Positions 9,618 to 22,280 are shown, counted from the first letter of the stretch. The stretch is 40,694 nt of DNA from Protostelium mycophagum (GCA_002081555.1 MZNV01002953.1:1-40694); one strand, 5' to 3'. Notes: generated from the letters alone by a model not told the origin. Made by a program: numbers and translations.

Positions 9618-10445
9618 GTCTCTATCATGTGGTTCCCGATTTTCGCTTCTGTTTGTGACTGGTACCAGTTGTAAAAGTGTTTGTAATTTGTCGCAATTAT
9701 TGGTAAAAAATCCCTAAAATCCCTAAAAAAGCAGTTTCAAAAGATTCGTCATTTCACTGATTAATACTGCAGAATTCATCAACCTGAACATGACCAACGA
9801 AATGATTCAGACTAACTTTCGGTCGTTGAAATTCATAAATTTATCCATTTTTGTTGCTGCGGGAATTTGAAACCGTAGAGGGAAACATGATTAATACAGC
9901 AAGTAACCCGGGATTACTTTGATTGATTTTTGAAACCACGTGAAGTTCGTTACGTTCGACCATGGTCGTTCCACAAACACGCAACAGGGTGCGGCTTCAT
10001 CGAACACGGCTGTACAGAACATTTGTGATATTATACCACGAAATTCACATTGTTTGTTGTTCTTATTACGCCGTTGGGGTGGTTCCGCATCCTTATCATT
10101 CAGGTTCATCCCCGCCCAGAGTGAGGTGTACATCTTCTACTACATCTATATGAACGTCAAAAAAACCCTCCGTGCTGTGGATTGTTCAAAGATACTTCCA
10201 AATTAACGCGAAAAGAAGAGCAAGGGACTTCCAAACGGTGGTTTCACCATACATCCAAAGATAGGATTCTGCCATTGCTGTAAGCTTGACGCGTAGCTTC
10301 TCGGTAATTGACGTCTCCGGGTTGTGTGTCGGACCGTTGCTGCCATCCCTTACGAGATGAAAAGACCGTGTTGAATCCCGGGGAATTAATGTTTTTAATC
10401 CCTAAACAGAAAAGAAGAAAGAAAACCAACGAAGATCACCACACC
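9618..10445. promoter_or_regulatory. Divergent intergenic region, Beclin / START gene
   Basis: This is 828 bp between two divergent start codons. A CACGTG palindrome followed by a GTTACGTTCGAC stretch lies around 9937-9960, and a poly-A/T patch with a doubled AATCCCTAAA lies near 9709-9727. Open frames on both strands look like chance. An open plus frame from 10308 runs in phase into the START gene start and is probably 5' leader. No RNA gene is seen. Confidence 0.4.
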
Positions 10446-12846
10446 ATGAGGTCAACTTCTTCGAGTCTTGGCAGTTCACAGGCACCATCTAGCCCACTGT
10501 TATCAACAACGTTCACACCAGCTTCTATAAACAAGGCAGAGGGTTTTTATGATGTGAGAGTTTCGATCAAAGAGATGATCCTTTTCATTGACCTCTCCCA
10601 GCGCATTTCAAGGAATGACTTCACTGCACTTGACGAGATTGACGATCAATTACAACCACAATGCTACACAGAAGTGATCGAAGGACTTGTTCACGTATTT
10701 GAGACAAAGAAGGATCTCTGGGCTCTGCAGCACTGGGCAGCCAAACGCACGGTGCAGATGTCAGGTAGACCACATCGCCAAACGAACATGACTGACACTT
10801 TTAGACACCCCTTTCATCTTGGGCTCAGGAATCGAATCACGCTTCTGCTTTTCAGTTCTGATGTATAACTGCACAAATGCGAGTTCAAGAGGATGGGTCA
10901 AGGTGCGTTTCTGACAATTTTCCGACATTCACTCAAACTTTGCAGAATCTCGCCGAACCTCTAGTCAAATACTTAGAGGAGAACCCTGCCAAGTCTTTCG
11001 ATGTGAGGATCTCAGATGATGCAAAGAAGACGTTGCTGAGCAGCGTCATTTCGATCACTTTCCAAATGACTTGATCGTCTCCACGGAATATGTGACTCGC
11101 CGATGTCAAAAAGCATATTTTCAATTGCGAATTGACAGCTTTCCACGGAATATCTTTTCATGGCTTGCGTCTCCCTATGCTGGGAGTACTTACTGAAAGG
11201 TGCAGTTGGAACAAGACGAAGGAAGAGCCAATTTCATCTCCGCGCTGGAAGTTTTTCTCGCCAACCTGAACGAGGCGGTCATTGACACACCAATGTGAGT
11301 ATCTACAACGAACAGCAAGGGAAAATTCTGATATATTTCAGTGTATATAGAAAGACTTGGGCGGAAATACACACAGAGTCGGTGAACAGATGGCAAACAC
11401 AAAAGACAGCTGACCCAGCCATCTTTTTGACGTCTGTCATCGCCGGAAAAATTTCTGCCGACACCGAAGGTTTGTAGACGACATCTACACCGCTGTACAG
11501 AACTGACCGAGGGATATAGGAAGCGACGCGGCAGACATCATGCATAAAGTGGAGCTCGTAGCGCAGGCTTTCGCCGACATCACCGCACAGAGCCAAGAGT
11601 GGCACCCACAGATCAGAAAATTCTTAGATTCAAAAAAACCAACCATTAAATTGTGAGTTCATCTCGTCTACAACGACACGCTGAAAACTTGTTAGATTTT
11701 TCTACATGATGACCGACAGCAAAGATATCGAAGTCTGCCAGAAAATCGTTCAAGCTTCGACCCACCACGAAAAGGTAATTCTACAACGGCTCAATCTTTC
11801 TGAACTGACTCGTTGTAGATGGAAAACTTCGAAGTCATCGTGGCCAAGAAACATTTCTTGAAGTCATACTGCGGCGCGATGGCGAAGATGAATCTCTCAG
11901 GACGGTCCAGCATGGACTCAAACGCTGGATCAGAGCATTCTGAATTTTCAGAGGATATGGAATCACTCATTATGACTCCGGTGCGTTGTAGATGCTCGAA
12001 TTTCATTCCGTACTGACTCTTTCCAGGAACAAAAGATTGTGTACAGTAAATTGTTGAACGAGAAATTAGACGATCCAGCGTGGAAATTACAAAAGAAAAC
12101 ATCTACCGGAAGTATCTATATAAGCAAAGAGTTCGAAGGGGTGAGCATCTTAACGTCTTGTGATGTCAAACTGACTCGAAAATAGCACCACCATGCCATT
12201 AAGATGTCCACAAGGATCAAGGCACCCCTTGTCGCAGCCGCCGAATACACCCGCCTCATCTTTTTCCACCCACATTTCATTCCTTGCGTTTCAAACGTAA
12301 GACACGTCAAATGTCATTTTGACATCTCCTGACATTTTTCAGAAAAGGATGACACGCATATCAGAAGATACGCACCGGGTGGATGTCTGGTCTGATTTGA
12401 TGTGGCCAGCCACAGCATCAAGACATTGGAGCTGGACGACAACTAAAGCGATCAACAGAGAGACAGGCACTGTCATGCATATCGTTCGCCAAGTCGAAAA
12501 ATACAAACCGGACAAGGGTTACGCCAAGAAACTGATTTTCCGTGAGTTTTCAGCGAAATTTCCTCGAATATATACTTACTGATGTAGTGTCGGGTATACG
12601 AATTACGGAGGACAAGAGCGACACCGATTATTTAGACATAGAAGTTGTGTTTCACACAGATCCAAAAAGTAAGATTCCAGCATGGGTGAGTTGCTCAAAG
12701 GGATTAGTGAACATCGCTAATTCATTCAGTTTATCAACAAGTTGCACATGAATGTGGCAGTACATCATTTGAAAGGACTTGCATCGATGAACCAGCCTGA
12801 CTGGCAAGACACTGTAGAGAAGAGGAAAGGAGAACTCAAATTGTAA
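10446..12846 (+). CDS. START-domain protein with unrecognised helical N-terminal half
   Basis: The start at 10446 gives a Ser/Thr/Pro-rich leader (M-R-S-T-S-S-S-L-G-S-S). At least ten short introns follow. The C-terminal part (about 12050-12846) reads as a START lipid-binding fold: D-P-A-W-K-L-Q-K-K-T near 12075, a basic A-I-K-M-S-T-R-I-K-A-P segment near 12200, R-V-D-V-W-S-D-L-M-W-P near 12380, V-S-G-I-R-I-T-E near 12590, D-I-E-V-V-F-H-T-D-P-K-S-K-I-P-A-W near 12640 and a final amphipathic helix. The N-terminal 350-400 residues are mostly helical. N-L-A-E-P-L-V-K-Y-L-E-E-N-P and D-I-T-A-Q-S-Q-E-W-H-P-Q-I-R faintly recall a RasGAP helical bundle, but no arginine finger or FLR motif is seen, so I leave it unnamed. 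It probably binds or moves a lipid (inference). It ends 33 bp before the convergent receptor kinase gene. Confidence 0.75.
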
Positions 12847-12879
12847 AAAGATACACCAATTGTTGCATAAGCAGTCTAT

Positions 12880-15800
12880 TTATTCTTTATCTTCCGGTTG
12901 TGTGGCAGTGGGATCCTCTACAGACAGTCGCTTGTCTGGGTCCGAATATTTGAAGTCCTTCGCTCCGTCTTCGTACAGGATAATGTCTTGTTCGTATGCC
13001 AAAATACCAGACGCTTGTGACACCTCGTGGTCATATCTCGGCCGGCTTGGGCTTATAGGTGTGCGCGTGTACGTGCTTGCGGCATCATAAGAGGAGGCAA
13101 CCGATTCGTCGTGCAAAAGCGTTTCAGATTCGGTGGGGTCCTCCCCGCTGAGCACATTTTTGAAATTGGACAAGAGGTGCCTGTAAATCTCGCCAAAAGT
13201 AGGTCTGTCTCTCGAGAAGAAATCCTGACACTTTTGCATGAGCTCGAAGACCTGATCAGGACATCTGATGGGCTTCTCCAAGCGTCTGTCGCCTCTGATC
13301 ACTTGCTCTATATATTGTTTATTTGTGAGATCAACGTATGGCATCCGCCCGAAAGAATAGATCTCCCACCTATACCAGTCAGATAATCTGTCAGATTCAT
13401 CTGATATACTCACGTGACCACACCGAAAGACCAGACGTCCGATTTATGTGTATTTTCTCCTCTCTCTATCACTTCTGGGGCGGACCACTTGAATGGTATC
13501 TCTTTACTCTGCGCCGAATAGGTTGAATTTTCTCTCGACATACCGAAATCTGAGATCTACAACACGTCAAAATTGATACGTGTCAGATATTTCACCTTGA
13601 CATGTCTGGCACTATCAATCAGAAGATTTCTGGCTGCGAGGTCTCGGTGTATCACCCCTTTACTGACGAGATAGAGCATCCCTTTGGTGACATCAAAAAT
13701 CATCCTGAGCAAGTTGTTATCTGACAGCTCTCCCATATTGTGGCTCAGATACTTGTCAAGACTTCCCTCGGAGACGTACTCCAAGACCATATACAACGCA
13801 TCGGGTGTCCTATGGACCCCGAAAAGTCTCACGATGTTGGGATGGTTCAACTTTTGGAGGAGGGATATTTCTTCGCGCCACTGCGTCTCCGAAGTCTTTT
13901 CAGCGCTCTGGTAGGTGTAAATATCGGAATAAGGCAATACTGCGTATATACTGTGGGTATGGTCTAATTCGAATAATGTTACTCAAACAATAAATCACCT
14001 TTATACTCTTCAGAGCGATCGTAGTGCCGTTCCATTCACCTCTGTACACCACCCCAAAATTTCCTGAGGCTGTAATTTCATTCAGTTTTGAATATCAAGA
14101 GGAGAGTCACCGATAGGGGAGATGATGATGACATCACTCAAGGTCAAACTGTCCAGTTGTATATCGCTTTCTTTAGACAATTTCCTCCATCTGAGGAACG
14201 CCACGATCAAAGCGGCCATCAAGATGAGGACGAATATTACAACACCAACTACAATGCCCGCAATCTGTCCCTTTGACAGAGTTTTGGGGTCTGGAGGTAT
14301 GGGATATGTGACAGATAATAAATCTAGACCGTTGATTGTCGACATCTGATTATCCATGAGAAATTGTATGACTCTGGGGGCTGAGCCTTGGTTCATTGCG
14401 TCTGGAGGGGGCGGGCTTATTGTGATGTCAGCAATGATACTCCCGCTTTGTGCACGATTAACCTGAGATGTCTCAGTCATTCCGTCATGATGTCTTGAAA
14501 ATGTTACCGTGATTCTACTTGCGGTGATATTCGCGAAATTAGCAACTTGGTTCGTGAATTGTCTCCGATTATACTGGCTAAAATCCGCTGTTGATATCAG
14601 AGTGATGAAATGGACTTACATCTCACCGTCGACTTTGACCCTCACGCTATCTGAGCTGAAATTACTGACTCTACAAATTGCACCACATTGTGTCAGCGCT
14701 TGCCACGTTGTTGGGCATTCAAAAGTATTGTTCGACATGTAACATGCAGAATAGAGAGGTAATGGGCTCATAACAGAGGAATCATTGAACCGATTGTATG
14801 ATATGTCAAAATATTCCAGCTTAGGGGGAAGCCGCGGCACCGACCCTGAATTTTTTAAAACACAACACAGTGCATTAGATCTCACCTATGATTCTGTTAT
14901 TACTCAAGTTCAAAAACTCTAACAAAACTAAATTAGAAAGTGAGGGCAAGACATCATCCAGGCTGTTTGATGACAAGTCCAAAGTCTTCAACTTCTGTGC
15001 GGTGATTTCGAAGAATGTCCCAGAGAAAAAATTCCAGCTCATGTTGATGAATTGTGCAGAAGAAAGAGAAGTCAAAATCACCAATTGTCCAGACAAGTAG
15101 TTGTCACTCAGATCGAGCCACTGAAGATGTCAGATGACGTGGCAATATATGATGTCATACCATAGGGTCAGATGTAAATTTAGGGAGGTCACCAGAGAGA
15201 TAGTTACGGCTGATATCTACACTTTGAAGATTCTTCATGGATCCAAAAGAGGTCGGGATATTTCCGTTGATCATATTGTCGGATAGATTTATGGTGGTGA
15301 GCTGCATGAGGTTGTCCATTGTGTTTGGTAATGTCGCGTTGATGAAATTGACGGACAAGTCTAAAGTCTGTTTACCTTAGTCAGGTATTTTAAATGTGAT
15401 TAAAGTTGATTCAGATGGGTTTGATGTCACGGCTTTGCCGGAAGCACACCGTCAAAAATAGAAGCGTGACCTATTCTAAAATCAAAGTTGTAAGAAGATA
15501 CATTGGCGTTAAAACCGCTTCAAAACGGTGGCCACCGATTGATTGACGTATTTTTGCCGCAACAAAAGACAAATTTGATTTGCGTAAACCTACTTGAAGT
15601 GCAGTAAGCTGCGTGATTGAGCTCAAATTCGTGATGGTTAATTGATTATTGGTCATATTGAGGTACTGCAATTCGACCAACGCGCTCATGTCTGAAGGTA
15701 ACTCCCCGATGAGGAAATTATTTGATGCGCTCAACGTCTTTAGCTTGGTGCAAGATGTAATGGAGATGGGGAAATATCCGGTTAAGAGATTGTAACTCAA

Positions 15801-17682
15801 GTCCAAATACTCCAGTTCGTGGAGAAAACCGAGTACCTTAGGGCTTTAGTTTCAAGTTGAATTTGTAGTCATCTAACTCTGGAATAGAAGAGTTGAAGTA
15901 ATTTCCGGATAGATACTCACCGCTGAAATGTGCCCCACAAATCGGTTATGGGATAGATCTATGTAAGATATCTGTGTCAGATACTGTGCTTCCTTTGCAA
16001 CAATGACACCACCAAGCTCATTATGAGAGAGGTCTAGATATGTACATCCTGATGACACGGCACCTCTCGTATCATTCAAGAAATTGTGGGAGAAATCAAT
16101 GTGGGCCAGTAGAGGTGAAGTCTTTCCCGCCCCTGGAAGCTGTCCAACTAAACACATTATGATATGCCACGTGGTAAATAACTTACCGAAGTTATTCCAA
16201 GAGGCGTCAATATATACCAGGTTGAGAAGAGGTTGATTCGGAAAGAGTCCTCCAAAATTATTATTATTGAAAGTAAGGACTTGAAGACTCTTCATATACT
16301 GGAATGTGGTGGGAATAAGCCCGTCTAAATTATTATGCTCAAATTTCAAATGGATCATGGACACCAAGGTTGTCCAATCCGAAGGTATATTTCCGGTGAA
16401 GCTATTGCTTCCGAGGTTCAAAATTTCGAGTTGGGACAGGTTGTAGAGAGAGGGGAGGGACCCGCTGAGTTGATTGTTTTGAAGTGTGAGGATGACCAAC
16501 TGAGTTAGCGAAGACATCGAAGCTGAGACTGGACCTGACAGGCCGTTGTCGTTTAAATTTAAAAGTTGTAAATTGGAAAGAGTATACAAGGACTGAGGGA
16601 TAGATCCTGAAGAGGTCATGCATCACTCCACCATCGAGATCACCTGAAAAATTGTTGGCTTGTAAAGAGACTTGCAAAACGCCCTGTAAGGATCAGACAT
16701 TGCGTGTCACTGAAATTTCACCGACATTTCCCATGTTTCCGATGCAATCGGGGATGGGCCCGTTGAGCATATTCAAACTCAAGTCCAAAGTGATCATCTC
16801 TGTCATGCCGCAAATGGACTGTGACGATGACTCAATGTTCAAAGAACTTCAGACTTACTCTTGGCATCGGCCCTTGGAGTAGATTATTAAATAACCACAG
16901 TTTCTTCATCACAGTGGTCTGAAAGGAGGGAATCCCTGGATAAAGGTCAGCGCGTTGTACAGTTGGGAACTGACACAGTACCTCCGCTCAGTCGATTATT
17001 TGACAGGTCCACTGATTCCAGAGCTGCAATGGTCGCGAGGGTGGAGGGGATCTCCCCAGTTAATAGATTATCACTCATCGCGATGTACCGCAATCCGGGC
17101 GCTTTGATTTCAGGGATCTCTGTGCATCATCAATCTGATGATTTTTGGAAGTTTAAGAACCTACCTCCATAAAAACTATTGTCGCTGAGATCCAAATATT
17201 GGAGATCTGTACATGATCAGTACATCTTCAAAATTCCGGCCTTACAAGAAGCCGAAGCTAGGCTCTGTGGGATGAGCCCGGTGAAGCTGTTTCCATTGGA
17301 CAGATCGATATACAACAGATTCGACAGTAGAAGATCGAGATTGCCCGCGACAGAGTTGTAGGAAAGATCCAAAAGGCCAAAAGGTATTTGAAAGAAGGAA
17401 GGTTGTAACGAGCCCACCAGATTGTTATTCGTGAGATTGATTTTGTAGAATAATTGCCCCAAGAGTGGAACACATTCGACACCATAAAAATAACAGGGTT
17501 CAGTTCCATTCCAGCCATCGCTTCGCCGCCAATACTGACCTGCCAGCTCAGATCTTCGCACATCATATGAACCACATACCCCTTGTTGAATTATAAAACT
17601 CTTGAAACTGAGTGATATAACTGCTGCCGATCGACAGATGAAAGAGGCATGTGAAGAAGATCACAAAAGAAGTGATCTTCAT
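12880..17682 (-). CDS. LRR receptor-like tyrosine-type kinase
   Basis: This is a complete type I receptor. The signal peptide is M-K-I-T-S-F-V-I-F-F-T-C-L-F-H-L. An LRR N-cap follows (D-G-W-N-G-T-E-P-C-Y-F-Y-G-V-E-C), then about 20 plant-type repeats (L-x-N-N-x-L-x-G-x-I/L-P) from about 17450 to 14780. A transmembrane helix lies near 14240 (I-A-G-I-V-V-G-V-V-I-F-V-L-I-L-M). The kinase has all key residues: G-N-F-G-V-V-Y-R-G, A-L-K-S-I, H-R-D-L-A-A-R-N, D-F-G-M-S-R and P-F-K-W-S-A-P-E-V-I. The HRDLAARN loop and the F-K-W-S-A-P-E segment are tyrosine-kinase type, unlike the usual GTxxWMAPE of TKL enzymes. The tail is acidic with six or more tyrosines in acidic or Pro/Ser settings (for example S-S-Y-D-A-A, A-Y-E-Q-D, L-Y-E-D-G). 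It is divergent from SERRATE. It probably senses an extracellular ligand (inference). Confidence 0.9.
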
Positions 17683-18470
17683 CTTCGCCTGTTTATCTGA
17701 TTGGCAGCCCACGAGTTCCCTCCCTTGGAAACACCTTCCGGCTTGGTTCTTACGAAATATATTAATGATTGCCCTTTGCCCTTTCCGAGCAAGATTTTTC
17801 AACAAATAAATATTATTTAAAATTTTGCGGAGCACCAAACAGCATTGCAAAACGATGATTGTTTCTTTGTGAATAATTTTTTATTCTGTAAAATGAATAT
17901 TAATAGCACTGCACGGTTTCAAGACTGCATCTCAAATTGCAACTTGCGGTCTATGGTGCGCTATAGACTGCAGTTTGTTTTGAAAAAAAGTTATTGTACC
18001 ATTGAGACGTCACGGAAAATAGCTCCTAATGATATTTCGATGGCAACTTTGATATGTTGATAATGTTTTCTTTGTTGAAACGGTGATAAATATTCGATCT
18101 GAAAGTACAGTTGAAAGTGCACTATTAATATATTAATAGACCGCGGTTATTTAATAGATTCTGATCCAATTTATTTGAGGTGCAGTCTTGGACATTAATA
18201 ATAAAAAAAGGCGTTTTGCGTGCACTGCAAAATTACAGTCTGCCGTCTCTCTATTAATAATTATTAGAGAACAAGATTTCACAATAGAATGATGACGAAT
18301 AATTACACTCACTTTCCATTTTAGATTTACATAAATTTGATTTTTTTACTGAAATTGATAGTCTTTGTAATTACATGAACTTTACGTATAATACGCCATT
18401 GCGATACCAAACAGGGAGATCAAATCAGGTATGAGCTCGTCAGTTTTTATCTCAATTGATACCACTTAGA
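17683..18470. promoter_or_regulatory. AT-rich divergent promoter region, LRR kinase / SERRATE
   Basis: This is 788 bp between divergent start codons. It contains several ATTAATA words, among them an 18-bp perfect palindrome CTATTAATATATTAATAG at 18122-18139 and an imperfect one around 18247-18269. A likely 5'-UTR intron of the plus-strand gene runs from the GTATGAGC donor at about 18429 to the ACTTAG just before ATG 18471. No gene is seen. Confidence 0.45.
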
Positions 18471-20962
18471 ATGTCCCAAGATATTCCAAGATCACAAAGT
18501 ACTGATAGTCTGGACGATAAACGAGAAAGGTGAAGATTATCTTGGCTAGAATCCTTCTTATAAACTACAGACGTGATAATCCGAAGAGATCAAGAGATGA
18601 AGAGGATAAAGAGCTGATAAGGGACGAGTATGGCAGGCTTGTACCAGTAAATCGAGTGGCGTGAGTCTTGGTTCTAAATGGATTTTGATTGACAATTTTT
18701 ACAGGGATAGAGATAAGGATCAGGACAGATCAGACCGTAAATTCAGAGATGACAGAGATCGCAGGTGATTTCATTTCTTAGCTGTCTATTATTAAACTGA
18801 TTGATCATCTCAGAGATGAAAGAGGAACTCCCCGAAGAGGTCGCGATGATCGCCGGTCTGGAGGTAGAGAGGATCACAAACATCACAGGTGTCACATTCC
18901 TTTCCATAATCAAAATATGATCATTCCTCGATTATTGGCAATTCGAGTGATCATCTCTTAAATGTGACAGTCATGATCGCAACAGAGAACTGCGTGAATT
19001 TTTCAACCAGCACAAAGAGGAAAAGTGGCTGCGTGATCGTTACCACCCCGCCTCTTTGGCTAGAATTTTCGATGAAAGATCAGAGGAAGCGAGGATCAGA
19101 TCCAAGAAATTTCTGGAGGAACTTCCAGGAAAACCAGAGGAACACTACAGCCTTATCGCGACCGAAGAAGATGTTAAAAAAGGTGCTTCATTCATTTTTA
19201 CAAGAATTTATTTTATATGTACTCTCTCAAAGGAAAGTCGCCCACCTGAAAAATATTCATAGGTTTTCTTTTATTGTTCAATTTCCATCAAAAGTTTATT
19301 TTTTGGAGCAGTAATGTTTTGATGTGAAGGCCACTTTTAACATTATAATTCAAGCTGACGTCATCACAGACTCCAAATCTAATCATGACGATGATCAACA
19401 CGAAGGGTGATCTTTTTATGTTCTAGCATTTTATCAATGTGTCTGAAATCATCAGAAAACTGGCTGTGTTGTCGTTACAAGCCGTACCGAGCAATATCGG
19501 CTTAGACGAAGTTCTTCCTGTTGTAAAAAGTCTTGAGGGTTTCTCCTCCATAGCTTTTTCCGAACCGGATTCCAAGAATTTTCAGAGAAATGTCAGAGTG
19601 ACTTTCTTCGAAATGAAACAAGCAGAAGATGCACTCAGACACCTCAGAGGCACAAAGGTGATTTTATTATCTATTCTTCACAATTGATAAAAGAGTCACG
19701 ATTCATGGCTCAACAGATTATACTTTAAAGTTGATTTTTAACATTGTTCACGATAATTGAATGTCTAAAAATAGATTGGCGATTTTGAACCCACTTTGGC
19801 AATAGAAACTTCCACCAACTCTTCGGTCCGCATAGCACCTGGAATAGCTAGTTCTACAGAACGCCTTGTTGTAGATGCTCAAAACACAATCTCTTTAATT
19901 AATGTTCTCGATAATGAAAAGAAATTATCCGATAAATTACCCGAGGAATATCTTGATTACAGCGACAAGGTAATTTTCATTCTTCTTGAGTTTTTTGCAT
20001 GTGTTTCTGTCAGTCAGGAAAATAAATATATCAAGCTCAGGATTTTTATAGATGCGCCAAGAAAAGTTGATGGACGTCAGAATCCATTATCTAAGGTTTG
20101 TACACATTTTCTGTTACTATTGTGGTGAAGAATTCCTCGATTTTGAAGAAATGGCGCGAAAATGTGGCGGGAAACACCTGAGGCCACCTACACCCTCAGA
20201 GACTGATGGTGAGTTAGTCTACAATGAAATGTGAATATTCACGGAAATTCAACAGAAAACTCATGGTCTCAAAGTCTGGATTCCCGCCTGAAAAAAAGGA
20301 TGGAAACCCCCACACCTTTGGGTGAGGCAGAGTACAAAAAACAGCATGAAGGGTGACCTATCATTTCGTGATATTCATTGAAATTTCCCTCAAGCTTCGT
20401 AGGGGCGGAGACGACTTGATCAAGACTCTGTTCACACATGTCGACGATACAAAATGGAGCTGTAAACTTTGTCCAAAATCCTTTTCTTCAGAGCCATTTG
20501 TATTGAAGCACATTAATTCGAGACACCCAGACGCTCCAGAAGAAGAAAAGAAGAAGGTACGACTAGATACCTCAAGACGGTCGAAATATTGACTCGTTGT
20601 AGATAGAGGAGGAGAATTATTTCCAGAATTATTTGAACGACCCCAACCACCCTTTCCCCAAGGAAAACAATGGCAGGTGGGTATCTACAAAAGAAAGGAC
20701 ACCTCCTGACATCATATAGAAGTCATGACTCTGGCAGAAACAACCGAGACCGCAGACATGACAGGTCTTGTATCTATATCCCATAACGATGTATATCTTC
20801 CAGAAGACTGAAGTGCACAGGGACAACCGCCGTAGTATTGGGTCAAGAGAGGCGTCTACAACAGAAGGAAGAGTCACTGAATATCTCGATTTGGACGCAC
20901 CTTCCAACGAAGCGGTCTCCTTAGATTATTCACTCCCCTCAAGAAAAAGATCCAGAACATAA
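18471..20962 (+). CDS. SERRATE / ARS2 (SRRT) homologue
   Basis: This is the nuclear RNA-maturation factor that links the cap-binding complex to RNA processing and decay (family knowledge). The N-terminus is rich in Arg/Asp/Ser (18471-18890). It is followed by W-L-R-D-R-Y-H-P-A-S-L-A-R-I-F, the signature of the ARS2 N-domain, near 19025. A central segment (19440-19660, then 19775-19970) corresponds to the helical/RRM-like middle. Next come F-V-H-I-F-C-Y-Y-C-G-E-E-F-L-D near 20110 and the zinc finger with L-F-T-H-V-D-D-T-K-W-S-C-K-L-C and H-I-N-S-R-H-P near 20430-20530, then Y-F-Q-N-Y-L-N-D-P near 20630. The C-terminus has E-Y-L-D-L-D-A-P-S and ends R-K-R-S-R-T-stop (20960-20962). Domain order is complete. 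Small exons between 19310 and 19440 are uncertain. Confidence 0.93.
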
Positions 20963-21354
20963 AACCCACGTTGACACATTTTTTGAATTTCAAAATTCTT
21001 TTCCCGCCAATTGAAAAGAGACTCGCGATTTCTTCGACAAAACAACCCGTCTTTCCATGAACGCTGGCACGATCCTTGAATCAAAATCACATCGTCCACG
21101 TGGTTTCACAAAGCTCTTTCATTGGTTGTGTCTTTAGACCTTGATCGAATCCACTTGTGCTTTCGTGGTGACACACCAGAGAAGCCGGAAGTTCATAGAA
21201 AAGTGGGAAATTTCGTGTGTTACTCATTAAATTTCGACGATATCGTCGTAAATATTTAAGCTCGCCCGGAGACGGCTGAAAATCCTGCAAAGCGGGCGAA
21301 GTGACATTCTCAACTCTTCACCATCATAATTCAACAACGAACAAAGACAACAAC
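20963..21354 (+). promoter_or_regulatory. Promoter region of the penta-EF gene
   Basis: This is 392 bp without a gene. A 14-bp perfect palindrome CGACGATATCGTCG lies at 21235-21248, followed directly by an A/T stretch resembling a TATA element (AATATTTAAG, 21251-21260) about 100 bp before the ATG. The neighbouring coding region uses C-ending codons, consistent with strong expression, so this is a plausible core promoter. Confidence 0.5.
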
Positions 21355-22280
21355 ATGCAATACGCCAACCCTAACGCTTTTATGGACAACAGCGCCATGC
21401 CACCTCAATACGGAGCCCCTCAACCGGGTTTTGCCGCTCCTCAACAAGCATATGGAGGTTATCAAGATCTCTCATCAAACGGAGCCAGACAGTTTTTCGA
21501 TGCAGGAGACTTCAACCGCTCTGGATTTTTGGATGTCAGCGGTTTACAGACAGCTCTGAACGCTGCTGGCGAACAGATTGACTTCGACACTGCTCAGACT
21601 CTCATGCAGACCGCTGACCAGGACGGCAACGGACGTGTCGACTTTGGAGGTGAACCGTTTGAGACGTTTGTGTATGAAACTGAAAACCATTAGAATTCGT
21701 CGACCTCTTGGACTCTGTCAGAGAAGTGAAGTCCAGCTACAACGGTGGTTCTGATGGAATGTCCTCCAGAGAAATCGAGTCATACGTCTCCACAAAGTGA
21801 GTATCTATTCCAACCGTCCACCAAGAACCCTTTTCCAACTCTCTGCAGCGGGGACCAGACCGAGAGAGGACTTTTGCCCACTTTCCTCCCCACCAACCAG
21901 AAATTCTTCACTTTTGGTAACTTCATCAAGCTCGCTTTCGTCGTTGGTATCGGCCGCAAGATCTACGACCGTAACCACAAGAAGAGACTCCAAAACGGTA
22001 CTGCCGGCCAAGGAATCAACATCTTTGGTCACAACATTGGTGGCTCTAAGCCTGCACAAGGATATGCCGGAGCACCTTATGGAGCTCAGCCCGGATATGG
22101 AGGCAGAGACTACTCTGAAGCACCTGGTGAGAAGTTTCAGAGATCAGCAGAATCTGGCTGACTTGAACAGGTTACCAACCCTCTCCTTATGGAGCTGCAC
22201 CCTACGCACAGCCTGGCTACGGAGCACCTGCACCACAGTACGGAGCCCCAGCTCCTCAATACGGTTACCCAGCTTACTAA
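21355..22280 (+). CDS. Penta-EF-hand calcium-binding protein (ALG-2/sorcin type)
   Basis: The N-terminus is Pro/Gly/Gln/Tyr/Ala-rich (Y-G-A-P-Q-P-G-F-A-A-P), typical of penta-EF proteins. EF1 has loop D-F-N-R-S-G-F-L-D-V-S-G (21510-21545). EF2 has the canonical loop D-Q-D-G-N-G-R-V-D-F-G-E (21617-21652), completed across the intron 21650-21692. EF3 is degenerate (N-G-G-S-D-G-M-S-S-R-E-I-E-S-Y), and later hands (F-T-F-G-N-F-I-K-L-A-F near 21910) lack calcium ligands. An unusual feature is a second low-complexity tail (Y-G-A-P-A-P-Q-Y-G repeats) after the EF region, ending in Y-P-A-Y-stop, so the EF core is flanked by Tyr/Gly/Pro tails on both sides. Codon use is strongly biased to C-ending codons, so expression is probably high. 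Calcium-dependent membrane binding is the family role. Confidence 0.88.
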
